64,000 bases of DNA from Kineothrix sp. IPX-CK. GTDB taxonomy: Bacteria; Bacillota; Clostridia; Lachnospirales; Lachnospiraceae. The notes under the pieces were generated by a model. It did not search any database and had not been told where the DNA came from. It saw nothing but the letters and a program-made list of their open reading frames with translations. The translations under genes and the position numbers were made by a program. Location: positions 3,844,001 through 3,908,000 of the forward strand of contig NZ_CP146256.1 in NCBI RefSeq assembly GCF_039134705.1, in the 5' to 3' direction. Below, piece by piece: positions 56,530 through 64,000 of the stretch; position 1 is the first letter of the stretch, and the number at the start of each line of letters is the position of its first letter.

Positions 56530-57594
56530 TTAATTTCCTTCCCTGCCAAGTGCCATGGAATCCAGCAGTTTATCCGCAATCTTCCCTATGGAAAATTGTT
56601 CTCGCAGCTTGGCGGCATTTTTTGAAATAGATAGTGCGAATTGTTCATCTGAGGCAATTTTTTTCATCGACACACATAAGGCTCTTTTGTCATCTACAGG
56701 AATCATGATTCCATTTTCACCGTCCCTAATGCACATTCTCGTACCGCCTACCGGACAGTCAGTGGCAATTACCGGTATTCCCATAGCAAGAGCTTCTATC
56801 ATAGAGTTAGAAATCCCTTCGTATCTGGAGGGGAGCACATATATCATACTATCTCTTATTTTCTCTCGTGCATTTGCACAAAATCCATTAAAATGCACTT
56901 TTTCTTCCATTTCCAAGGTTTGCACCAGTTTTTTCAAGTCATTTTCCAAAGAGCCTCTTCCATACAACTCCAACGTATATTCCGGGAATTCTTTCTGGAA
57001 TTCATAAAACGCCTCTATCAATAGCCGGTGATTCTTTTGTTCCTCCAACCTCCCGACCGCCGTTATTTTTTTCACTCTTTTCCCCTCAAACACGGGTGGC
57101 AGGTCAGGGTCTATGGGATTGGGAATAACTACCGCTTTCTTTTGGATAATCTCGTCAAAACATTGAAGTACGTCCTTCGTCTGCAGGATGACTCTGTCCG
57201 CTCTCCGATAAAAAAAATCTCGCAGCCACTTATGATCATATTCCTCAGGATTGTTTCTCTCCGACACGAGCATAGGATGTCTGCTTCCCGCCGTCGATAT
57301 ATATGAAAATACTGCTCCCATTACGCTAAAGGCAAAGATGACGCAGTCCCTATTTTGACGGTAATATTTCCGCATTGCTTTTATTCTTTTCAAACGCACT
57401 CCAATACTTCCGTTGGAAGGCCCGCCAATCTTCACTATCTCTACTCGTCTATCCAGTTCATATTCCACTTTATCCCCTGCGAATATTAAAATGGCGGTGT
57501 CAATTCCTCTTTGTACATATTCGTTCGCTAAAATCGAAACAATTCTTTCTGTTCCACCGCCAATCATATTAGGGACCACAAATACTATTTTCAT
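56530..57594 (-). CDS. GT4 family glycosyltransferase
   Basis: This 354-residue GT-B enzyme has the N-terminal IVFVVPNMIGGGTERIVSIL with the GGGTER loop characteristic of GT4 enzymes such as PglA/PglJ-type N-acetylhexosamine transferases. The donor domain has ITAVGRLEEQKNHRLLIEAFYEF near 185 and VLPSRYEGISNSMIEALAMGIPVIATDCPVGGTRM near 262-296. It begins 5 bases after the PglK-like ABC gene. The PglA/PglJ/PglH-like features beside a PglK-like flippase suggest the two act on the same lipid-linked oligosaccharide. Confidence 0.9.
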   Translation of the reverse strand: MKIVFVVPNMIGGGTERIVSILANEYVQRGIDTAILIFAGDKVEYELDRRVEIVKIGGPSNGSIGVRLKRIKAMRKYYRQNRDCVIFAFSVMGAVFSYISTAGSRHPMLVSERNNPEEYDHKWLRDFFYRRADRVILQTKDVLQCFDEIIQKKAVVIPNPIDPDLPPVFEGKRVKKITAVGRLEEQKNHRLLIEAFYEFQKEFPEYTLELYGRGSLENDLKKLVQTLEMEEKVHFNGFCANAREKIRDSMIYVLPSRYEGISNSMIEALAMGIPVIATDCPVGGTRMCIRDGENGIMIPVDDKRALCVSMKKIASDEQFALSISKNAAKLREQFSIGKIADKLLDSMALGREGN

Positions 57595-57599
57595 TTTTC

Positions 57600-59339
57600 T
57601 TACCCGAACACTTCCTCCTTCGCCTTAGGCAGTACTCTACCTCCGGCAACCTCATAAATTTCATCTACATTTTTAATCGTTGTAAGCCTATGAGCAATAA
57701 TAATCATCGTCTTCATTCCCTGAAGGTTCTCTATCGCTTCCATTACCGCCGCCTCTGTCTCATTATCAAGAGCGGAAGTAGCCTCATCGAGCACAAGAAT
57801 CTCAGGATTATGATAAAGAGCTCTTGCAATTCCGATTCTCTGCCTCTGTCCACCGGAAAGTCTTACTCCCCTGTCTCCGACAAAAGTATCCAGTCCCTCT
57901 GTCAGATTTTCCACAAAATCATATAATTGAGCCTTTTTAAGCGCCTCAATAACGGCCTTATCCGAAATTTCTTCTGACGGTACTCCAAAGGCAATGTTAT
58001 TCCGTATGGTATCATCCGATAAATATATTACCTGCGGTATATATCCGAGCTCATGGTGCCAAGTGTTTGGGTTCTTATGAATATCCAATCCGTCCGCCAG
58101 CACTTGACCTTCCTGCGGCTGCAGCAAGCCAAGGATAATATCTACCATAGTAGTTTTTCCGGCTCCTGATGAACCGATAAAAGCTACCGTCTTCCCTTTC
58201 GGAATCACAAAATTAGCTTTATCTATTACCAGCTCCTCGGCATCGGGATAATGATAGCTGACATCCTTTACAATTATCTCTTTCTCAAAGTTCCACTCCT
58301 CACGCTCTCCATGCGCTTCTTCAGAGCTTCCTTCTATTTCCTTTAAATCGCGATAAATCAAATCAAAAGAAGGCAGAGAGTACAAAATATCTGCCACATG
58401 TGAATTTATTTTCCCAACAGAAGGAAGCAGCTTAAAAGCCGCAACCGCAAACACTGCAATCTGTGGAATATATACGGTAATATCGCTGTATCCAAAAAAC
58501 ATCTTAACGAGTATCGCTACTAAAAGGCCTGTCATACAGGAGGCTTCTACAAAATGTCTGGGTAATTCGGCTATCAAACGATTTATTCTTAGTCCATAAA
58601 CATACTTCTCAAAATAGCCTGAATAAGCAGATACAAAGTAATCTTCTCTATTTAAAATTTTGACTTCTTTAATTCCCCCTAAGGACTGGTTCATCCATTG
58701 ATATAATTTCCCTTTGTATTTCTGACCCTTCCTTCCAAGCTTCTTCGAATATCGTTTCGATAAGGCTGTAAATGCACCTAAGCAAAGTAAAAGCATAATG
58801 AGCACAAGAGCGGCAATCGACTTGCTGACTACGAACAAATAGATTCCCAATACCGCGCAGACAGTTACCTCCATAATAAGCTCCAAGATATGAATAATGC
58901 CCTTTGCAAACAAATCCGTATCTTCTTGTATGCTTCTTTGCAATTCCGCCACATTTTTATTGAGATGAAAAGTATATGGCTTTTTCATATAAGACTTTAA
59001 CAAATTGACGGACAGCTTCATCTGTGTGCTATAGCAAAACCGATAAATCACATTTTTTTCTATCGCCAGGAAAGCATTTTTAAATATATAAATAAATATG
59101 ATTACACCGGTCAGCCCTGCCAGAAAATATTGCTCAGTGCTAAAATGAAATAAATCATAGAAGTAATATAAATAATCATTTTCTTTTATTACGGAAGGAT
59201 TCGTTAGTATTTCAGTAAAAGGCATAAAAATCGTAACGCCCATAAGCTCGAGCAGGCTGCCCATTATAACCATAAATAAGATAAGGACTATCTTTACTTT
59301 TTCTTTTCTGCTAAAAATGTATCTTAATTGATTAATCAT
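57600..59339 (-). CDS. ABC-type lipid-linked oligosaccharide flippase (PglK/MsbA-like)
   Basis: This 579-residue half-transporter has six membrane helices in the first 320 residues and an ATPase domain with Walker A IGSSGAGKTT near 388, signature LSGGQRQRIGIARAL near 490 and Walker B ILVLDEATSALD near 514. The N-terminal ELMGVTIFMPFTEIL segment is typical of PglK-type proteins, which flip undecaprenyl-pyrophosphate oligosaccharides. It would act where a Wzx normally would; no Wzx was seen. Drug or lipid export is an alternative, but the position between glycosyltransferase genes argues for glycan flipping. Confidence 0.82.
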   Translation of the reverse strand: MINQLRYIFSRKEKVKIVLILFMVIMGSLLELMGVTIFMPFTEILTNPSVIKENDYLYYFYDLFHFSTEQYFLAGLTGVIIFIYIFKNAFLAIEKNVIYRFCYSTQMKLSVNLLKSYMKKPYTFHLNKNVAELQRSIQEDTDLFAKGIIHILELIMEVTVCAVLGIYLFVVSKSIAALVLIMLLLCLGAFTALSKRYSKKLGRKGQKYKGKLYQWMNQSLGGIKEVKILNREDYFVSAYSGYFEKYVYGLRINRLIAELPRHFVEASCMTGLLVAILVKMFFGYSDITVYIPQIAVFAVAAFKLLPSVGKINSHVADILYSLPSFDLIYRDLKEIEGSSEEAHGEREEWNFEKEIIVKDVSYHYPDAEELVIDKANFVIPKGKTVAFIGSSGAGKTTMVDIILGLLQPQEGQVLADGLDIHKNPNTWHHELGYIPQVIYLSDDTIRNNIAFGVPSEEISDKAVIEALKKAQLYDFVENLTEGLDTFVGDRGVRLSGGQRQRIGIARALYHNPEILVLDEATSALDNETEAAVMEAIENLQGMKTMIIIAHRLTTIKNVDEIYEVAGGRVLPKAKEEVFG

Positions 59340-59425
59340 ATTTTCTCCACATTTATCTTCCTAATTGTAAATCTGCAAAACAACTTTTATTATATCTAAT
59401 TCATACCTCAATTACAATTATTTAT

Positions 59426-60823
59426 TCAATTTCCATATAAGGACAAAACGATGAGCGGCACTAAGATAAGTGCCCGTACCCATAAGATAAATTTCGTTCC
59501 CAGTTTCAGTTCTTCACTGTGAGGGGCCTTAAATCCAGGATGATTTATTAGGATGAGCAGTATAAATGCCGCAATATATACGGCGGAAATCCCATATACA
59601 TACGGTTGAAAGGTGGGTTGCCCCAGCCCGTTCCTTACATTGGATAAAGCCGCATTACCGAAGTCCGTCATCCTGTCTCTTACGAACTGGAAAATATACC
59701 AGCTGGAAAAAAATCTTTCATTTCTTACAAAAAATACGATAATTGCACATGCACTGGCGATTACTTCAATCAACAAATTTAGCTGAAGCTTCTCCTTGTT
59801 ATACAGAAAAAGAATAAATATAAATGGAGCAATATAAATCATCCTATAGGTCTTGGGCATTGTCAGCATTAAAAAAAGAAGAAACGACACTGATGCCGCG
59901 TACACGATCCAAATACTTTTTTCTTCATCGTACCGCTTCATATACATGTAAAAATAAAATAAAACGATTGCCACAACAAAAAGAGGAATCTTCTGCCCTA
60001 TTCCTCCATCTATGGATACGGACAACAGCGCATCCATCTGTCCGCCCGTCGGCCCTCCGCTCATCGACTCCTTATACATTGGTGCATTTAAATATATGAG
60101 GTTGAAAATTAACGTAACGCTTCCGCCTCCGAGTACATAAGCGCATATTTTCCATACGTTCTTTTCTATCAGCAAAATAATCGCTATGTAAGCAAACAAA
60201 ACATACGGCTTTGCCGCTATACTCAAAGCTGCAAAAATTATAAACCATGCTCTTTTCTTACGTAAAAGATGATAAACCGCAATGGTTAAAAGGCATAAGG
60301 ATACAACGTCCGTTTGTCCCGCAAAAAATATGCTTGTCAAAACAAAAGGTGAGGAAAATACCAAATATGCCGCCATCCGGCTCTCTTTTATATCACCAGT
60401 AAAATACATGGTGATTTTATATAAGTAATACAGCATAACGCCTTCTACCAAAACTACAAATATTTTGGAATACAGAAGTGCCCACGCATGTCCCACCGCG
60501 ACCACACCGAACCACCTTTGCATTATCCAGATAGGTATGTTCCAAATAGCCCATGGTATCAATGCCAAATAGCCGGATCCCATATATGCGGAGTCTACAT
60601 TATAAATATTTTCGGCACAATAAGCGTAATATTCATATGGTCTCCCTTCATAAATCACATCCAAAAGATTGAGCGACCAGACTGTTAAAGATTTTAAGTC
60701 GATATATCCATAAATAAAAAATATACTTCCTGCAACGATTACCGATGCACCCATTAGAATCATCAAGTAATTTTTTGCATACCATTCATAAATACTGCTG
60801 CCTAACTTCTTTATACCCGCCAT
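59426..60823 (-). CDS. GT-C-type membrane glycosyltransferase
   Basis: This 465-residue protein has about 11 membrane helices. The segment SSPFVLTSIFFAGQTDVVSLCLLTIAVYHL near 150-180 with the conserved GQ-D, followed by AALSIAAKPYVLFAY, resembles PIG-M/DUF2029-type mannosyltransferases, which use polyprenyl-phosphate mannose outside the membrane. It could decorate the exported polymer. An 86-base AT-rich gap separates it from the PglK-like gene. Confidence 0.72.
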   Translation of the reverse strand: MAGIKKLGSSIYEWYAKNYLMILMGASVIVAGSIFFIYGYIDLKSLTVWSLNLLDVIYEGRPYEYYAYCAENIYNVDSAYMGSGYLALIPWAIWNIPIWIMQRWFGVVAVGHAWALLYSKIFVVLVEGVMLYYLYKITMYFTGDIKESRMAAYLVFSSPFVLTSIFFAGQTDVVSLCLLTIAVYHLLRKKRAWFIIFAALSIAAKPYVLFAYIAIILLIEKNVWKICAYVLGGGSVTLIFNLIYLNAPMYKESMSGGPTGGQMDALLSVSIDGGIGQKIPLFVVAIVLFYFYMYMKRYDEEKSIWIVYAASVSFLLFLMLTMPKTYRMIYIAPFIFILFLYNKEKLQLNLLIEVIASACAIIVFFVRNERFFSSWYIFQFVRDRMTDFGNAALSNVRNGLGQPTFQPYVYGISAVYIAAFILLILINHPGFKAPHSEELKLGTKFILWVRALILVPLIVLSLYGN

Positions 60824-60848
60824 CCTTACCTGACCCTTTCAAACATAT

Positions 60849-61865
60849 TCATTTCCCGATGAATTTATTTTCCTTCAAACTATACTTGCTGCCTTTAAAA
60901 AGCTTGTGCTTTATTACCCACCAACCGGGTACCCAAATATATTTGTGCATGGCAGGAGATGCGCTTCCTATCATCCAACAGTTTCTTTCACAATTTTTTG
61001 CACATACCCTCACTTCGTCTGCTTGCTTGGAATTCCATAGTTCCTCCCATGACTGCTCCCTGAGGTTTCCCATGACTGCCTTCTTTTCCATGCCATTGCA
61101 GGGCAGTACATCACAAAAAGGATCTATAAAAAATGCATTTTTTGACATATCGCAAGGAAGCAATCTTTTATTTCCATAAATATAATTGATCAGCCCATGA
61201 TTGAAATAGGCCCGGAACCATTTCTTAGGAGACTTGCTTTTCAGAAGCTCATTGATTAGATTCTCAAAATTCTGCGCCACCTTCAATTTATCGTCAATTT
61301 TGTTGTCAGTCTTTCTGAAATAAAAAGAATTATGCAAAGTAGCCGTAGCAAATTCCATTCCAAGCTCATTCGAAATATCATAAAGCGGTACCAGATCCGC
61401 ACAATTCATATCCTGTACCGTCATTCCGAAGCCCACGTCAGGATGCTTCATTTTTACCAAAGTTTTTAACGTATTATAGCCCCTGTTAAAACCGTCCGGT
61501 ATCCCTCTGATTTTATCGTTGGTTTCCTGAAGTCCTTCTATGCTTATTCGTATCCCTACCTTTGGGAATTCTTTACATAAAGCAATAATTCTGTCAGTAA
61601 AATATCCATTGGTAGAAATAACGATTCTGTCGGATTTTTTATAAAGCTCCCTTACGATCTCAGGTATATCCTGCCTGATAAAGGGCTCCCCTCCGGTAAT
61701 ATTGGTAAATGCCATTTCGGGAAGCTTTTTGATATCCTCCAGCGTAATTTCTTCACTGGGTTTCGTCGGATCCTTAAAGCAATCGCACATATTGCAGCGC
61801 GCATTGCATCTATATGTTACAATTACAGTTCCGTATAAAGTTCTTCTCGCCATCTTACTCCTCAT
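60849..61865 (-). CDS. Radical SAM/SPASM-type protein
   Basis: This 338-residue enzyme has the CxxxCxxC radical SAM cluster (TYRCNARCNMCDCF, near residue 15), the GGEP motif (TNITGGEPFIR, near 58) and a SPASM-like C-terminal Cys set (LLPCDMSKN, DVLPCNGMEKK, CAKNCERNCW). Related proteins in polysaccharide and spore-coat loci have been linked to sugar modification, but the substrate is unknown. The start is ambiguous. I use the ATG at 61865, which overlaps the preceding stop as ATGA; an ATG at 61853 has GAGGAG just upstream. Upstream in-frame residues beyond that lie inside the previous gene. Confidence 0.82.
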   Translation of the reverse strand: MRSKMARRTLYGTVIVTYRCNARCNMCDCFKDPTKPSEEITLEDIKKLPEMAFTNITGGEPFIRQDIPEIVRELYKKSDRIVISTNGYFTDRIIALCKEFPKVGIRISIEGLQETNDKIRGIPDGFNRGYNTLKTLVKMKHPDVGFGMTVQDMNCADLVPLYDISNELGMEFATATLHNSFYFRKTDNKIDDKLKVAQNFENLINELLKSKSPKKWFRAYFNHGLINYIYGNKRLLPCDMSKNAFFIDPFCDVLPCNGMEKKAVMGNLREQSWEELWNSKQADEVRVCAKNCERNCWMIGSASPAMHKYIWVPGWWVIKHKLFKGSKYSLKENKFIGK

Positions 61866-63079
61866 TTCTCTTTTAGGCAGTATATTTCCACCAATTTCCT
61901 GCAATATTCCTGCGTTGTATCGAATACAATACTCCTGCAATTTTCCGCATATTCCCTGCAAGCCATCCTATCGTCCCATAGTTTCTTAATTCCGGCCCTC
62001 AAAGCTTCTTCATTCCCGCTTTCGAACAGTTCGCCGGTGACATTCTTTCTTATTAGCTCAGGCGTTCCACCGATATCAGCACCTAACACCGGAGTTCCAT
62101 ACATTTGCGATTCCATAACCGAAAAAGGACAATTCTCATACCACTCGGAGGGAAAAACAATGAATCGCGCCTCTCTTATCACTTGCTCTAATTCTCTTCC
62201 CGAAAGGAATCCTCTGTTTTCAACATTTTCTACTTCATTCACTTTTTCTTCCAGCGGACCGTTTCCGGCAAATATAAACGGGATCTCTTTCAGTTTTTTG
62301 CAAACCTCAAGAAGCGTATTAATTCCCTTTTCTTCCGCATAACGCCCGAAATACAATACATAGTCCTTCTTTACATCATTATTTATATCTGCTTCTTCTT
62401 TTTCTATAAAGTTATGCAGGGTAATCGTTTTTTCTTTTAATATCGGATTATTAGACAGGACCCGGTTCATAAATTCGCTGGGGCACACGACCATATCAAC
62501 ATATCGGTAGGTCTTTAACTTACTGTACAAAACACCTTCAACAGCGCCTAAAATACTCTTAACCTTGGAGTTATGGATACATCTGTATTTTGTGCAGTTT
62601 CCAAAGCTTCCTTTCACACACCGCATGCACAGTTCTCCGCTTTCAGGAATGCGCAGCATATGATTCGGACATACCCACTGATAGTCGTGAGCGGTGTATA
62701 TAAGGGCTGTTTTCTTCTTATTCTTCTTATCAAAAGCACGTATTTCATAAATAATAGAAGGGGTCAATTGAAAATTAAAATTGTTCAAGTGAACGATGTT
62801 AGGTTCAAAATCATTTAAAACCCTTCGGAGTTTCCTTCTCGCTTCAGCAGAATATATAATCTTAAACGGATATAAGAGTTTCTGAAGCTTTCCAGTATGA
62901 AAGTCCATATTAGACGTATAGCTTTCAGCCCGGTTTCCAACAATGCGGCCTTCATGCTCCATTCCAAAATATTGCACCTCGTGTCCCATCCGGGTTAGTT
63001 CTTCACCCAGCTTAAAGATATAGGTCTCCGAACCTCCATTAGGATATAAAAACTTATTTACCATCAAAATTCTCAACAT
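61862..63079 (-). CDS. GT4 family glycosyltransferase
   Basis: This 405-residue GT-B enzyme opens LRILMVNKFLYPNGGSETYIFKLGEEL with the GGSET loop and has YTAHDYQWVCPNH near 125. A Cys cluster follows (CMRCVKGSFGNCTKYRC, near 145-160), as in the capsular GT4 subgroup with a structural zinc site. The donor domain has VLYFGRYAEEKGINTLLEV near 250 and IVFPSEWYENCPFSVMESQMYGTPVLGADIGGTPELI near 310-345. It is coupled to the radical SAM gene by a 4-base stop-start overlap and begins one base before the stop of the next upstream gene. Confidence 0.9.
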   Translation of the reverse strand: MLRILMVNKFLYPNGGSETYIFKLGEELTRMGHEVQYFGMEHEGRIVGNRAESYTSNMDFHTGKLQKLLYPFKIIYSAEARRKLRRVLNDFEPNIVHLNNFNFQLTPSIIYEIRAFDKKNKKKTALIYTAHDYQWVCPNHMLRIPESGELCMRCVKGSFGNCTKYRCIHNSKVKSILGAVEGVLYSKLKTYRYVDMVVCPSEFMNRVLSNNPILKEKTITLHNFIEKEEADINNDVKKDYVLYFGRYAEEKGINTLLEVCKKLKEIPFIFAGNGPLEEKVNEVENVENRGFLSGRELEQVIREARFIVFPSEWYENCPFSVMESQMYGTPVLGADIGGTPELIRKNVTGELFESGNEEALRAGIKKLWDDRMACREYAENCRSIVFDTTQEYCRKLVEIYCLKEK

Positions 63080-64000
63080 TTATCTCCTATATAGCTTTTC
63101 TGTCTCCTTCAAGACCTCTTCCCAATTATACTTTCTACAGATGAAATCTGAAGCCTCTTCCTTATACTTTTCAACAATTTCTTTGTTGTCCAGCAGGTAA
63201 CACAATTTTTTCTTAAGGTCTGCTATGCTGCTTTTTTCGAAGGTAATGCCGTTTTTGCCTACCACTTCTACGTTCTCTTTAATGTCACTCACCACGCAGC
63301 AATTACCATAGCTCATCGCTTCTAACAGGCTGATAGCCATTCCCTCAATATCGCTGGGAAGAACAAATAAATAGGCGTTTGAATAAAGTTCTTCTAAAGT
63401 TTCTCCCTGCACAAAATCCGTAAATATAACTCGTTTATCCTTCTCCGCCATTTTCTTTACTTTCTCAATATACTCGAAGGAATGGCTGCTTCCGCCTGCC
63501 ACTACAAGTTTTTTTTCAGTTTTTATTCTGGAAAAAGCTTCCAGAAGGTAATGCAGCCCTTTTTCCGGAACCAGTCTGGCAAGAAATAGGATATAACTAT
63601 CTTTTTCAAGGCCATATTTCTGTTTTATAATATTTGCTTCTTTTATTTCAGGCTTTTCAATTCCGTTTGGAATATAATTAGTGTCTCTCCCATAAGTTTC
63701 TTTAAAATAACTTTGGACATTCCCTGATAATACAATGATTTCATCTGCATATCTGACCGCCATCTTTTCTCCAAATTTCAGCACGTAAGAAGCAAAATTT
63801 CCCCATTTTGCCCTTTGCCAATCGAGTCCATGAATCGTAGCCACAATACGTATCCCGAATAGCTTGGGAATCCATAACATGGCACATGGCCCCTCCGCAT
63901 GGTAATGTATAACATCATATTTTCCGAACAAGGCACGCAATGTAGCAAGAAAGGAATATACGATAGCATTTAATTTTCCATTTTTAAAGGTGGGAACTAT
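63080..64000 (-). CDS. GT4 family glycosyltransferase, 5' end outside the window
   Basis: The reading frame is open up to base 64000 (307 codons), so the start lies beyond the window; an internal TTG at 63940 should not be taken as the start. Visible motifs are KYDVIHYHAEGPCAMLWIP, ATIHGLDWQRAKWG, LFLARLVPEKGLHYLLEAFSRI near the middle, and AYLFVLPSDIEGMAISLLEAMSYGNCCVVSDI with the E-x7-E pair. This is the WcaI/GumH-like GT4 group. Confidence 0.88.
   Translation of the reverse strand: MVPTFKNGKLNAIVYSFLATLRALFGKYDVIHYHAEGPCAMLWIPKLFGIRIVATIHGLDWQRAKWGNFASYVLKFGEKMAVRYADEIIVLSGNVQSYFKETYGRDTNYIPNGIEKPEIKEANIIKQKYGLEKDSYILFLARLVPEKGLHYLLEAFSRIKTEKKLVVAGGSSHSFEYIEKVKKMAEKDKRVIFTDFVQGETLEELYSNAYLFVLPSDIEGMAISLLEAMSYGNCCVVSDIKENVEVVGKNGITFEKSSIADLKKKLCYLLDNKEIVEKYKEEASDFICRKYNWEEVLKETEKLYRR

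Noticed and set aside
63080-63940. A complete 286-residue glycosyltransferase starting at a TTG
   Set aside because: The frame stays open for 20 more codons to the window edge, with residues expected of the GT4 N-terminal domain, so the gene is simply cut off.

Overview
This window looks like a chromosomal segment of a spore-forming, anaerobic low-to-moderate-GC Firmicute, most likely Clostridia of the Lachnospiraceae type. The clues are a BclA-like collagen exosporium-type protein with a possible mother-cell promoter, an autolysin with zinc-ribbon-like Cys repeats, a KtrAB potassium system, purine-rich Shine-Dalgarno sites and an IS66 element. The genus cannot be fixed from the sequence. Almost everything else makes, decorates or exports cell-surface polysaccharide, and the locus runs off the right edge (the last glycosyltransferase is cut at base 64000) and probably off the left edge too.

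Layout. Bases 1-12500 are relatively GC-rich. A divergent promoter pair separates a UDP-glucuronate 4-epimerase plus a tandem WecG/TagA glycosyltransferase (minus) from a 1334-residue membrane-anchored glucosaminidase (plus). Next come a decayed tandem nucleotidyltransferase-type toxin remnant with direct repeats, tRNA-Ala(CGC), a ManC-ManA fusion, a short independently terminated RNA and the collagen-like gene. Bases 12460-15182 hold an IS66-family element, followed by a scrap of another collagen-like gene. Bases 15500-20100 hold an AtpI-like gene with an apparent frameshift, a second promoter-plus-terminator RNA, ktrBA behind an SRAP (YedK/HMCES) gene, and a CDP-glucose 4,6-dehydratase gene carrying both an in-frame amber codon and a 3' frameshift.

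Bases 20000-44400 are visibly AT-rich and look like an acquired block. They contain gmd and rmd (GDP-D-rhamnose synthesis, fed by ManC-ManA), a Wzm/Wzt ABC exporter with a C-terminal carbohydrate-binding-type extension, and a 1360-residue protein with two methyltransferase, coiled-coil and two glycosyltransferase domains. The same block carries an acyltransferase-3/MBOAT/AlgX-like acylation set, two GT-C-type membrane proteins, a GtrA protein, a polyprenyl-phosphate glycosyltransferase, a ferredoxin/F420-hydrogenase-beta-like protein and an unrecognised toroid-like protein. Bases 44500-64000 return to a higher GC content and encode ugd, many GT4 enzymes, a polymerase-like membrane protein whose C-terminus has Wzz-like topology, a second SGNH/MBOAT pair, a PglK-like ABC flippase, a GT-C enzyme and a radical SAM/SPASM protein.

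My reading (inference) is that two assembly routes coexist. One is an ABC-transporter route (Wzm/Wzt plus the large methyltransferase/glycosyltransferase protein) that fits a D-rhamnose glycan, by analogy with S-layer glycan and O9a-type loci. The other is a polymerase/flippase route for a uronic-acid-containing glycan (ugd plus epimerase). Each has its own O-acylation module. No initiating phosphoglycosyl transferase and no Wzx were seen in the window. Several genes in the 7-20 kb stretch carry one-base lesions, suggesting active decay there or local assembly errors.
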